Positions 11,565 to 22,312 of a stretch of 64,000 nucleotides of DNA are shown in pieces. The DNA comes from Dreissena polymorpha (lineage: Eukaryota > Mollusca > Bivalvia > Myida > Dreissenidae). Numbering within the stretch: position 1 is the first letter of the stretch; every line of letters starts with the position of its first letter. The notes below the pieces were generated by a model. It made no database searches. It was not told the DNA's origin and was given only the letters and a program-made list of their open reading frames with translations. The stretch lies in assembly GCF_020536995.1 (NCBI RefSeq), contig NC_068357.1, positions 122,527,640 to 122,591,639 of the forward strand. The letters run 5' to 3'. A program made the translations under genes and the position numbers.

Positions 11565-14500
11565 ATGGTCCGATTCAAGAATAGGTACAAAATTCATTGA
11601 ATTTGAACATGTATGAAATGATACGAATGCAATGTGGGTATGAATAAATTAAACCAACTTCATAACTTAACAACTTTCATAATCATGAGTTCTGAAGCAA
11701 GTACTAGACTACTTGCATTCAAGCATTTTGGTTTGCATAATAAGTTAGACATAAGGTAAACTGTTGATCGATAAACAGTGGACACATCTCGACTGATAAA
11801 GTGTACTGTGCATGGATAAGAAGCAGTCGTCCAGCAATAACAGATTGAAATGCTGTGACTGACAATGCATTAAACCAATCAAAAAGACTTCATAAACATA
11901 AGTTTGGCCCTTTGCAAATATTATTAACTTCTTTTATTTTTTCACATTAAACGTCTCATTTATAAAATTGAAAATCTTGATTGTACTTTGTACTCCGCTT
12001 TTTCTGTAAGAAATTTAAATTTTAAGGTGTGGTTATCAATGCAATGGAGATTCGTCGTTTGATCTGATGGTAGTGCGCCACATGAGTTTTCTGGTTCTTG
12101 TTGGTTGGAGCTCTAGAATGCCCTTTTCTTACTTTTCCTTACAGTGTTACTAAAAGAGAAGTGTCATGCTTATATTGGTCTCATGCCATATGCAGCCTGC
12201 ATAGCTCCACACCTGCCTGCACATTTGCTCAGTTTGGTAATGAGAGAGGGGACCATTAGACCTTCATGGTTTTACAGCGAACAGGGATAGCATAAGACCC
12301 ATTTTTACATGACGCAGCTCAAATTTCTATAAATTTTAATGGTGAGAGCAGAAGAAGGCAAGAGTGGGCCTGAAAGTTGTTAAATGGGAGACTTGTAACT
12401 CAGACGGTATAGCGGCATTCTAATTGGTACAGGCTCCACATCAGGAACACTTTTAATGCCTAAGTTTTCTTTAAGTATGCGTGTTAGGCCAGACCAAGAT
12501 TTTCATGTTTACAGGGAGAAGGTTTTTTCATCCACTTACAAATCATGTGAGTTATTTTAAAAATCAGAAACACACTAATCAGACTGTATATTTTACATAC
12601 TTCCTAGTTTCGTTTATTAAGTATCATCAATAGGGTACAAATCGTTCCCCTAAGGAAATAATAAATTTATAATTATTGCTTATATTTTAAGACAACCATC
12701 CTATGGTACTGTGGGTTTGCATACACTAAGGCATGTTTTGCATACACAAAGCAGCTCTCACAAATATCAGGTTACTGTTATGTTATTATGTCCTTCTTCT
12801 TGTCACTTTCATAGGAGACTATGAAAAATTATGAATTCAAGATATATATTACTTAACCCTTTCCCTCTTAGAAATAAATTTAAAATTGCTATGTACAAAC
12901 AGCATAAAAGCAGAACAGCCTGCGAGGAACTCGCAGTCTGTTCAGGATTTATGCTGTTTGCTGCTCATCAGTATCTAAGGGTTGGAATTGAAGCCTTATG
13001 CTTTAAAACTTGAATCTAGTAAGAAAGGTCTTTAATTCACTTAAATCACTCTGGATCCTATTTCTCAATAGATGATGTTTTGTTTACTTTATAATGTTAC
13101 AGGTATATTGTATGTAAGCTGGAGTTTGGTTGCCGTGTTACCTTGCCTGATCTCACACAGGATGCTGTGTATCGAGCCATAGCAACGGAGCTGCAGGTTC
13201 TACATGGAGACTATGGTACAGCCTGCGCAAGGAAATATCCAAATCTAACAGGTTTGAAAACATGCTGTATATGCCCTGATCTACACTCCAATAGGCTTAA
13301 CATTTCGCTAAAGGGGCCAGTTAAGACATGTCAAGTGTTTAGTGTTCTGCAAGTTTCATTTTAAGTGAAAAGCTGTACCAGTCTATTATGTTGTTGTTAG
13401 CTCTGCTGGCTATAGGCCAGAAGAGCTTATGGGATGGAATGGTGTCTGTCTGTCTTTCTGTCTGTCTGTGTGTGTGTGTGTGCGTTAGACTTTCTCTTGT
13501 TGATCCGATTAAGTCCACATTTTTCATCCGATTCTTTTCAAACTTGTTCAGTGTGTTGATTTTAATGAGGACTCGAACCCTATTAAAAATGGGTTACATC
13601 AGAGTAAAAAGTCCAGAATTATCTCCCCTTGAATTTGTGAAAATTGTGAAATAAGGCTTGTTTACGCAATTAAGTCCACAGTTTGATCCAATCATTTCCC
13701 AACTTGCACAGTGTCTTTATCTGAATGATGAGTCAAACCCTATCGAAAATGAGCAATATCAGAGTTATAAGTCCAGAATGATCTCCCCTTGAATTTGAGA
13801 AAAAAATGAAAATCTTTAACATTTTGCCATTACTTTTGCAATATTGAAGATAGCAACTTCATTTTTGGCATGCATGTGTATCTCATGGAGCTGCAGATTT
13901 TGAGTGGTGAAAGGTCAAGGTCAAGGTCATCCTTCAAGTTCAAAGGTCAAAAACAAAAAAATCAAAGCGGCGCAGAAGGGGACATAGTGTTTCCGACAAA
14001 CATATTTCTTGTTTGTTTACATATAAAGTTCTATCCTTTTGAAACTTCAACGGATGTTTTATATCATCAAGGGCCAGAACCCCATTGAGAGTGGAGAAAA
14101 TTTGTCCAACTTATTGTTGAAAAGGAGCCATTTGAAGTTTAAATTTTACGTTTCTTCTTGTTTATGAGATGAATTTCCCATTTTGGGTCTGTTTGTTTAA
14201 AACTCAGATTGTTCATACTATCAAGGGCTTGAGCCCTATTGATTCCAGCCAGTAGAGCGATTCAGGCCCTCATGGGCCTTTTGTTTTTAATAGTTGAAAA
14301 CAAAGTAAGATGATCTTAAATCGAAAACACACAAAGTACCGGTAATACACTTTACTTTATTTCATTTTGGATTGTGGGGGGGGGGGGGGGGGTTTCTACA
14401 TTATTTTAGACACATCACCGCAGTCACATTACCAACTCACACTTTTCCTGGGATACTAGCTTGTTTTCCAGTACTAAGAGCCCACTCTTATCCCAGTAAT

Positions 14501-17500
14501 GGACAAATATCATGTTTTTTACCCATAATATTGCATACACCAAAAAAAGGATATTCTTTAAATTCTGCATGAAATATTAGGCTTCTTACTTAACAAAATC
14601 CAAAAAGCTCATTTAAACACATCCATTTTTTCTTATTTCCAAAATTTCTTTACATAACAGTTGCTTAACCCACACTTATTAAGTGCAAATGTACCACTTC
14701 TTTACTTTAATTACATACCTTCTTTATTGTCCCCTACCGGTTTCACCGGAGGGGACTTATGGCTTGCGCTCCGTCTTTCTGTCCGTCACACTTTTCTGGA
14801 TCCTGCGATAACTTTAAAAGCTCTTAATATTTTTTCATGAAACCTGAAACATCGATAGATGGCAATATGGACATTATGCACGTCATTTCATTTTGTTCCT
14901 ACGTCAAAAATTCTGGTTGCTATGGCAACAAATAGACTAGAAATACTGCTGAAAATGGTGGTTTTCTGGATCCTGCGATAACTTTAAAAGTTCTTCATAT
15001 TTTTTCATGAAACCTGAAACATGGATAGATGGCAATATGGACATTATGCACGTCATTTCATTTTGTTCATACATCAAAAATTCTGGTTGCTATGGCAACA
15101 AATATATAAAAGAATATATATACAAATTCTGACAATGGTGGAATTTCTGACAATGGTGGAGCCGGTAGGGGACATATATTGCTTGGCAATAGTCTTGTTT
15201 GATTTAACCTTGACAAGTTGGCAGGGTAACAAAATCAATTGTCTGTATTGTTCTGATTCTCTCAGTGTTGCAGTGCCACATATTTCTGGATAGTTACTAT
15301 ATAGACATATAGTCATCATCATCAAAAACAGAAAAATGAAATAATATCATATGTGTCACCCTTCATTGATAGAACTTGTTCTTTATTTCAGTTCAGTACC
15401 TGAATCCAAGCACAAACTTGGTGATGGTACGTTGTTCAAGAGATCAGTGTAAACAGATACAGTCCTGCCTGCCATTTGTCAAGAAGATTGGGGAAGTAGA
15501 TGTATTCCTCCATACTCTACACCTGGCAGGTACAGACCATAGAACAGTTTGTCCCAGAATTGTGAAAATAAAAAAGCCGCAGTCGTGGAAAATTGGGCTT
15601 TATGCATGTGCAAAGAGTCGTCCTCTTCTAAACGAAAATCCAGTAAAGGGAAGTGTCATTCTGATAAGCATGTGAAGACCTCAGAAGGCATTTCCTTTAA
15701 CCCTTTGCATGCTGGGAAATTTGTCGTCTGCTAAAATGTCGCCTGCAGAATTTCTAAAACTTGCATTTTCTTCTATTTTTTTCAAAGAATACTATCAGAA
15801 TAGCAAACAGTTTGGATCCTGATGAGACGCCATGTTCTGTGGCGTCTCATCTGGATCCAAACTGTTTGCAAAGGCCTTTAAAATTCGGTTCCCGCACTGA
15901 AAGGGTTAAATGAAAAATTCCATAAAAAGTGGTAAGTGTTGTTTCTGATAAGCTTTGTGTGGCTTTCACAGGCTAATATGGGACGACACTTCATGTACAT
16001 GCACTAAACCCTGTTTGTGTTCCATATAAATATAAGCAAAGTTGAACTTTGATGCACCTGCAGGAGAGAAACGTGTTTATAGCATGAGATCATTTATTTA
16101 TGGCAAGTGACTTATAGCCAAACAGTGTGGCTCAGCTAAACAAGCACCACAACACACAGCAAAAATGAATAAAACTCAGGTAATACTGGTTGAGAGGTGT
16201 AATGCTGTAGTACCTTTTTTGCCATGTGATGATTATTTACCCCTCTACCTTTTCTCTTAAAAAAGTATATAATGATATTAAAAAGCGTTCATTATATCTC
16301 CCCCAAAGACACCAAGTACTGGTTCTAGTCCCAGGAAACGGACTCGAGAGTGTTTAAATAAGCCTTAGGCTTTCTATGATATCGAGCTTAAATAAATAGT
16401 TTTTAACTCAACTAAATACACAATGTGACATATTTTCAATTAGTTAAAAAGAAAGTAATATGTTATTTAAAAAAATTATGCATTGTTGTCCTGTGTTAAC
16501 AGTGATGATCAAGTTTATTAATTTTGCGTATTCAACATTGTAATTAATTCTTTATTTCGACAAATGGGTTTTACGTGTTCACACATTTTACTTTATCATA
16601 CATACTGCTACATTTGCAGGTACTATACGATCGTGTATGAAGTTTATTGTGAGGTACCACAAGTCTCAGCTGCCCTTACTGATGAGTGAATGCAGAAATC
16701 CAGGTGAGACATGAGCCTTGTTGTGGTAAAACTAGGCATGACAATTGCAGCCTACATTTGATTTTTAGCGAGGCTGTTTTCGGAGAAAACCCGAGCTATT
16801 GTCATAGCCAGCTCGTCCAACGTCAGCCGTAGGCGTCGTGCTAAAACCTTAACATTGGCTCTAAAATCGAAGTGCTTCCACCTACAACTTTGAAACTTCA
16901 TATGTAGATGCACCTTGATGAGTTCTACATGCCACACCCATTTTTGGGTCACTAGGTCAAAGGTCAAGGTCACTGTGACCCTCTAAATCAAACTTTAACA
17001 TAGGCTCTAAAATCTAAGTGCTTCCACCTACAACTTTGAAACTTCATATGTAGTTGCACCTTGATGAGTTCTACATGCCACACCCATTTTTGGGTCACTA
17101 GGTCAAAGATCAAGGTCACTGTGACCTCTAATGTAAAACTTTAACAAAAACCTTAACATTGCCTCGAAAATCAAAGTGCTTCCACCTACAACTTTGAAAC
17201 TTCATATGTAGATGCACCTTGATGAGTTCTACACGCCACACCCATTTTGGGTCACTAGGTCAAAGGTCAAGGTCACTGTGACCTCTAAAAAAAAAACAAC
17301 ATTCTGACAAGCTTTCGCAGCCAAGCGTGGCACCTGTTATGCGGTGCTCTTGTTGTTTTGAAAGACCTCCTTTAAAGGAAAAGTACCATAAAAGCAGAAA
17401 GTATTGTACCTGATTAGACTGTGCAAACTACACAGGCTTATCTGGGATTACACAAAGATGAATTTAGCCCAGTTTGCCCTGAACACATCTCATTTGGTGA

Positions 17501-19670
17501 TAACTATTTGTTTCTTGCGGAAAAGAAACTTCATAATATAAATAAGTAACATGGCATAACAGCTGTATGGTGTATGTTACATAATATTTCTCAGTGTCTC
17601 AGTGTAAAAGCTGTTTTTAGCTCACCTGATTGCTCAGGTGAGCTTTTGTGACCGGTCTTTGTCTGTCGTCCCTCCGTTAACATTTGTTCGTAAACACTCT
17701 AGAGGCCACATTTATTGTCCGATCTTCATGAAACTTGGTCAGAAGGTTTGTCCCAATGAAATCTCGGTTGAGTTTGAAACTTGGTCGTGCCGGGTTAAAA
17801 ACTAGGTCAAAAAAAAGAAAAAACTTGTAAAAACTGTAGAAGTCACATTTCATGCCGAATCTTCATGTAACTTTGTCAAAATGTTTGTCTTAATGATATG
17901 TTGTTTGAGTTCAAAAGTGGTTCCGGTCCGTTGAAAAACATGGCCGCCAGTGGGCGGGGCAGTTTTCCTTATTTTGCCATAGAGAAACCTTGTAAACACT
18001 CTGGAAGTCACAATTTTTGCCCAATCATCATGAAAGTTGGTCAAAACATTGGTTTTATTGATTTCTCGGACGAGTTTGAAAATGGTCCAGATCGGTGAAA
18101 AAATATGGCCGCCAGTGGGCGGGGCATTTTTCTCTATATGTATATACATGTAGTGAAAACATGTGAACACTCTTGAAGTCGCATTTTTTGCCCAATTTTC
18201 ATGTAATTTGGTCAGAACATTTGTTTCCTTGATACGAGAGTTGAGTTGGAAAATGGTTCTGGTCAGTTGAATAACATGGCTGCTGGGGGGGGGGGCAGTT
18301 TTCTTATATTTATATAGTAAAAAAAAGCTTGTGAACACTCTAGAAGTCACATTATTTGCCCAATCATCATGAAACTTCGTGAAAAGATTGGTTTTATATA
18401 TATTTCAGATGAGTTTGCAAATGGTCCCGATGGGTCAATAAACATGGCTGCCAGGGGGATGGGGCAGTTTTCCTTATGTGACTATATAGAGAGAAACCTT
18501 GTGATGGAACACTATGGATGTCGCATATTTTGCCTAATCATCGTGAAACTTAGTCAATACATTGGTTTTATTGATTTCTTGGACAAGTTGGAAAATGGCT
18601 CAGATCGGTGAAACACACTTTTTAGCTCACCTGATTGCTCAGGTGAGGTTTTAGGATTGGTCTTTGTCCGCTGTCCGTCCGTCTACATTTGGTTTGTAAA
18701 CACTCTAGCATTCACATTTCTCAAGCATTCTTTATCAAAGTTGCTGAAAGATCTCAGTCAAGTTTGATGATAGGTCACCATTTCAAATCTTACAAAAGCA
18801 AAAACACTCCCTACGCCAGAGTTTTGGTACAATAATGATGAAACTTGACCAGGATGTTTGTCTGGTCAATATCTAGGTCAAGTTTGACATTAGGTAAAGA
18901 TTGAATGAACCGACTCCTCTCAGGGGAGCGAACTAGGACCTTCTTGGCCCTCTTGTTTTAATGTTCTTACTGCGCATCAGATTTTTGGTAAATGTTCCAA
19001 TACAGTTTGTCCGTCATTTGGTAAATGTTACTTGCAATATGACAGCTTTTTGGAAGTGTGCCCGCTTGTTGAATATTCACTGGATTGTAAAATCTATTTG
19101 GTAAATGTTTAACTAAGTGTAACAGCTAGTTTTTCTGTGTGTTACATAAATTTGTTGAATGTGGAGTTGAACTCAGTTGAATTATCCAAAGGGATATTAA
19201 ATAATTATATCTCTCTGATTATACTCCTTAAATTGACGTTTCGGCATAATGCCTTTATCAAAACATTGGAAATTATATGTTAACTACATTTTTACGTCTT
19301 TTGCCTGCACAATTTAAATAACAACAAATGTGGAGTTGAATTTAACAGCTTTTTGTAAATGTTCAGTGGAGTGTTACCCCTATTTGGTAAATCTTAAGTG
19401 GAGCGTAACCACTATTTGGTAAATGTTGATAAAGAGTGTAACCACTATTTGGTAAATGTTCAGTGCAATTTAACATCTAATTGATAAATGCTTAATGCAG
19501 TTCAACTGCTGTTTCCATTTCTGTTTAATGTTGTGGACTTTTTCACAGGTAAACATTCCCTGTCTATTATTTCAGTTGAGCGAAAGAAAGTGCAAGAGAT
19601 GTTAACAGACAGTTGTGCAGACAGTGGTAGAACTCTCGGACTCTTGGAAAGATCAACTACATCCCAGTGA
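11565..19670 (+). CDS. POP5: POP5: ribonuclease P / RNase MRP protein subunit
   Basis: Five coding exons: 11565-11584, 13103-13251, 15392-15529, 16620-16703, 19576-19670; 486 nt, 161 aa, against about 163 aa in human. All joins use GT/AG and stay in phase. The first exon codes only 'MVRFKN' plus part of an Arg. The next begins 'YIVCKLEFG', matching the family start 'MVRFKxRY'. Further marks: 'VQYLNPSTNLVMVRC' near residue 57, and 'HTLHLAGTIRSCMKFIVRY' around residues 97-115, the most conserved family segment. Known role: POP5 is a core protein of nuclear RNase P (pre-tRNA 5' processing) and RNase MRP (pre-rRNA processing). The 20-nt first coding exon is separated by a 1.5-kb intron. A possible ATTAAA poly(A) signal is at 20060-20065. 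The gene looks intact. Confidence 0.93.
12854..13045. repeat. MITE with hairpin core (family M2)
   Basis: Starts 'ttaaccctttccctcttaga'. The core 'cagcctgcgaggaactcgca' with 'gcaaacagcataaatcc'-type arms forms a strong hairpin ('aacagcataaaagcagaaca' against 'tgttcaggatttatgctgtt'). The same family is at 35928-37246 (interrupted) and 56450-56650. In POP5 intron 1, ending about 55 bp before exon 2. Confidence 0.65.
13389..14288 (-). repeat. HINE-like element, reverse orientation
   Basis: Read on the minus strand it starts near 'acaaaaggcccatgagggcc' (14288) and ends near 'agctaacaacaac' (13389). It carries diverged units with 'tccgattaagtccacatttt', 'tctccccttgaatttg' and 'aaaggtcaaggtcaaggtca', and a (TGTC)n/(TG)n run at 13443-13482. 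Located in POP5 intron 2. Confidence 0.55.
14378..14391. repeat. poly-G tract
   Basis: An uninterrupted run of about 15 G in POP5 intron 2; such runs are prone to sequencing and assembly length error. Confidence 0.9.
14727..15199 (-). repeat. HINE-like element, family A, reverse orientation
   Basis: Minus-strand start 'acaagactattgccaagcaa' (15199) and end 'ccggtaggggacaataaaga' (14727). Two ~150-bp monomers contain 'ggatcctgcgataactttaa' and 'ttctggttgctatggcaac'. The inverted 'gtcccctaccggt' words lie near both ends. The same family is the outer shell interrupted at 50334-55863. POP5 intron 2. Confidence 0.65.
15588..16018. repeat. Fold-back MITE F1 interrupted by a TTAA MITE
   Basis: The left half ('aaaattgggctttatgcatg' onward) and right half (ending 'catgcactaaaccctg') belong to one F1 element. 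It is split at 15698-15910 by an M1 MITE whose ends are flanked by TTAA on both sides. POP5 intron 3. Confidence 0.7.
15698..15910. mobile_element. TTAA-flanked MITE (family M1)
   Basis: Flanked by TTAA on both sides, with ends 'ccctttgcatgctgggaaat' and 'ttcccgcactgaaaggg'. A long inner palindrome, 'caaacagtttggatcctgat' against 'ggatccaaactgtttg', encloses 'gagacgcc...ggcgtctc'. The TTAA target suggests a piggyBac- or Kolobok-type source. No coding capacity. The near-identical inverse copy is at 26645-26858. Confidence 0.75.
16285..16410 (+). repeat. SINE body (same family as 29690-29900)
   Basis: 'aaagacaccaagtactggtt', 'ggactcgagagtgtttaaat' and 'aagccttaggctttctatg' match the body of the tRNA-headed SINE at 29690-29900; the tRNA-like head is missing here. 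POP5 intron 3. Confidence 0.55.
16745..17354 (-). repeat. HINE-like element with NR-motif monomers, reverse orientation
   Basis: Minus-strand start 'acaagagcaccgcataacag' (17354), end near 16745 ('gaaaacagcctcgctaaaaa'). Three ~145-bp monomers contain 'ctacaactttgaaacttcat' and 'gtcactaggtcaaaggtcaa'. The sequence 'aggtcaaaggtcaaggtcac' is a direct-repeat nuclear receptor type motif. Forward relative at 48830-49116. POP5 intron 4. Confidence 0.7.
17618..18616 (-). repeat. HINE-like family B element, reverse orientation, truncated
   Basis: Begins on the plus strand with the palindromic end 'tagctcacctgattgctcag' and contains about five monomers with 'acactctagaagtcaca', 'catgaaacttggtcag' and 'aacatggccgccag'. 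Its far end abuts a second copy of the same palindromic end at 18613. POP5 intron 4. Confidence 0.7.
18617..18956 (-). repeat. HINE-like element, reverse, short
   Basis: Begins 'tagctcacctgattgctcag' and ends 'cttcttggccctcttgtttt', the reverse complement of the 'acaagagggcc' start. The inner part has 'gtccgctgtccgtccgtct' and one or two diverged monomers. Confidence 0.65.
18985..19490 (+). repeat. Degenerate ~35-bp tandem repeat around 'tttggtaaatgtt'
   Basis: About ten copies of 'tttggtaaatgtt' separated by 20-25 bp ('agtggagtgtaacagctat'). Interrupted at 19172-19326 by an insert with 14-bp direct flanks. Directly upstream of POP5 exon 5. Confidence 0.75.
19172..19326. mobile_element. 155-bp insertion with 14-bp target duplication
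   Basis: Flanked by identical 'aatgtggagttgaa' at 19158-19171 and 19327-19340. The insert contains 'gacgtttcggcataatgcct' and ends 'aataacaaca'. The long direct flank and A-rich tail suggest target-primed (SINE-like) insertion. I do not recognise the family. Confidence 0.5.
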
Positions 19671-22312
19671 ATCATGTACAGGAGTTAGTAATGGAAGCCG
19701 TAGGATTAAAGACTTATTGTCAGCCGGCTATCAGGTGTGCACATGGGGCCTGGTCAATATCTTGTATGATATGGATACCAACGCAAGACCTGATCATGTA
19801 TGCTTTTACTTTTAAGAGAGAGTCTATCTATTGTACTTGTTATGGACAAGGCATTTGTTCCTACTATCTTTAGCCAATGTCTGGAAGGATTACCAGACAG
19901 ATGTCAGAAGATGTATTCTGTTTGCTGCGTTTTTATGTAAAAAGGAAACCAACAGAACCAGCTGAAGTCAAATGTTTTATACAAACTTTCACAAGCTAGT
20001 ATTACAAGAGGCAGTTTTGTGAATATGTGTAGCTTGTCCTCATCATGATGTTTTTGTGAATTAAACGTTTGATAACATTTGTTTGTAGGAACACTTAATT
20101 TATCCATGCATACATTCACGCTTTATTTGAGTACCAAACAAGTTACGTATTCATGCAAAGCATCAAGTGGCGTCGGGAATTTAAGTGTAAAAGGCACTCA
20201 ATGAAGTTACATGGAACGATTTTTTTCTACTGTAAATACTAATATATTTGCCGGTTATTTTTAACAAAATAGAAAAAGATACTGGTATAACCATTATCTA
20301 TGATTTTGTGTTATAACCCCAAATAACCATTAAATATGATGTTGTGTTATAACCCCCTAATAACCATTATCTATGATTTTGTGTTGTAACCCCCAAATAT
20401 TTCATAGTTCATTTTATTTACATTGGTTTCCTTTTTTTACTGGCATCCGTGTGCAGTTTTCATTAATGGAACAGAACTGTGTAGGTTTTAAAAAATCTGC
20501 TTCATCTTGTAAGCGTAATTTCATATTTTTCTCAACTTCAAGGGGAGATGATTCTGAACTTATTCTTACGTTGCTCAGTTACGATAGGGGTTGAGTACTC
20601 ATTGATATTAAAACACTGTAAAAGTTATAATGTGTTTACGAACCTCTCACCCCACCCTCTCACACATATATTTCATGGGCATAATAAAACAAAAAATGAT
20701 TACAGTAAAACAGCATATTTATTTAAAATAAAATGTCTACATCAAAACAAAAAGTTCACATAGAACACAAATAAAATAATTCTACTGGGGCTCGAACCTT
20801 GGGCCTCTCACATGTGAAGCGAGCGTGTTACCACTACACTACGGAACCGCTTGAAAAATCAGCTTCTAACTAAGATATTAATAAGTGACTGTAGTGTAAC
20901 GGTTATCAATAAAGCAATAAACGGTGTAATCGCTGTCGTCTTGTAAAATTGAAGTAAATACGCGTTAACAAAAACTCGAACAGCAAAAGTCTGCGCTATT
21001 GTTAGAAAAAACACAAAATAAATATATTTTGATTATGTTTTGTTTTTATACAAAACCAGAAAGTTTCACCGGTTCGCGTATTTGCCGAGTCCCTGTGATA
21101 TTTTTTATTATTGCCCAGTCCCTGTGATCAGTTATTAATTAAAAGAATTAGCTTTGCATTATTGGCAATAAATGTTGTCGTAAATGTAATAGGCACAAAT
21201 GCAGTACTTATTTACACTAATTTACACAAAAATCACCACTATGCAAGATATTCTGACAACAAAAATATATAGATTGATCCGTAAAATAACTTCTCCTCTC
21301 ATAAGCGAAAAAAACGTATTACATACGAGTCGCCGCACTTCAGTGCGACGCCAATGATAGTTGTTGTTAGAAGAATTGGCCGTAGGGCATGATATACTTG
21401 TGCAATTGTTCAAATAAGGTACACTTCTAGCAAAGTTTTTTTTCACCCAAAATAACAACTTATTACAATGTCTTTCGCAATTGCAAAAATAAAAAATTTG
21501 TTCCCAAAATCGTATCAAAATTTCCCAAAAGAGATGCCAAACTTTTCCTATAAACTCAATAATTGGTTTATTGAGTTTATTATTCAGCGATACAATTCTA
21601 TAACACTTTGTAATATTAATTTCAAAAGATGCAGTAAAACATGCACTTATAAACAATTGTAATGCTGTTATTTATAATCATATTAATAATGCTTTCTTAT
21701 CCCCAATTTCATGGTATCGCGCTTTTTTTCACCAATCCAAAAGGAAAAGGCTGTAAAATGTAAAGCAAAAAAAAAATCACTGTAGCGTATGTATTGTTGC
21801 ATGGTCTCGTGATAAGCCTTGCAATACTTAAAACAGTATGTACCGTGTGGTCGGTGCCGGTGGTACACTATTGAAGGACTTGATACAGTATATGGACCAA
21901 ATATACATGATCCTGTATTTTATTAACATATTTCAACTGCTATTTAAAAATGATTTCAATCAGTTTGTACAGATTTTGTTCGTCTTATGTTAATGTTAAG
22001 GGTATTATGCTAATAGGTATTAGCAGCGTAATGAAATCTAAATCTTATTCGCATAATAAAAGCTTAATGAAGATTGTTTTATTATGTCGCATGACTTCGC
22101 CATATTGACATCAACATATGTCCTAGACCCTTATTAATCTTTGGGGGAATTTTTTACTAAGGTTGTGCTAATGGGTTTAAGATAATCTACATTGTCCACG
22201 GGTCTGCGATCAATTAATCCGTTCTTAAAAGTTTCAACATAAATAAATTAATTCGGATTATCGACGTATTGAACAAAAAAGATTTCCCTAGGCGATAAAA
22301 AAGATTAGCGCG
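19671..22312. other. POP5 3' region and AT-rich intergenic sequence
   Basis: Holds the likely POP5 3' end (ATTAAA at 20060), a three-copy ~50-bp repeat at about 20280-20398 ('ataaccattatctatgattt', 'tgtgttataacccc') and a tRNA-like relic at 20780-20849. The remainder (20850-22312) is AT-rich with only short ORFs that look accidental. Confidence 0.5.
20780..20849 (-). pseudogene. tRNA-Val(CAC)-like relic
   Basis: On the minus strand 'ttccgtagtgtagtggtaac' matches the D arm of animal tRNA-Val. An anticodon stem CTCGC/GTGAG holds loop TTCACAT with anticodon CAC. The B box 'ggttcgagcccc' follows. The acceptor stem and part of the T stem do not pair, so it is probably a pseudogene or SINE head rather than a working tRNA. 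Confidence 0.6.

Noticed and set aside
17850-18350. 166-codon ORF on the minus strand
   Set aside because: Reads through family B repeat monomers; the same peptide appears in every array of the family.
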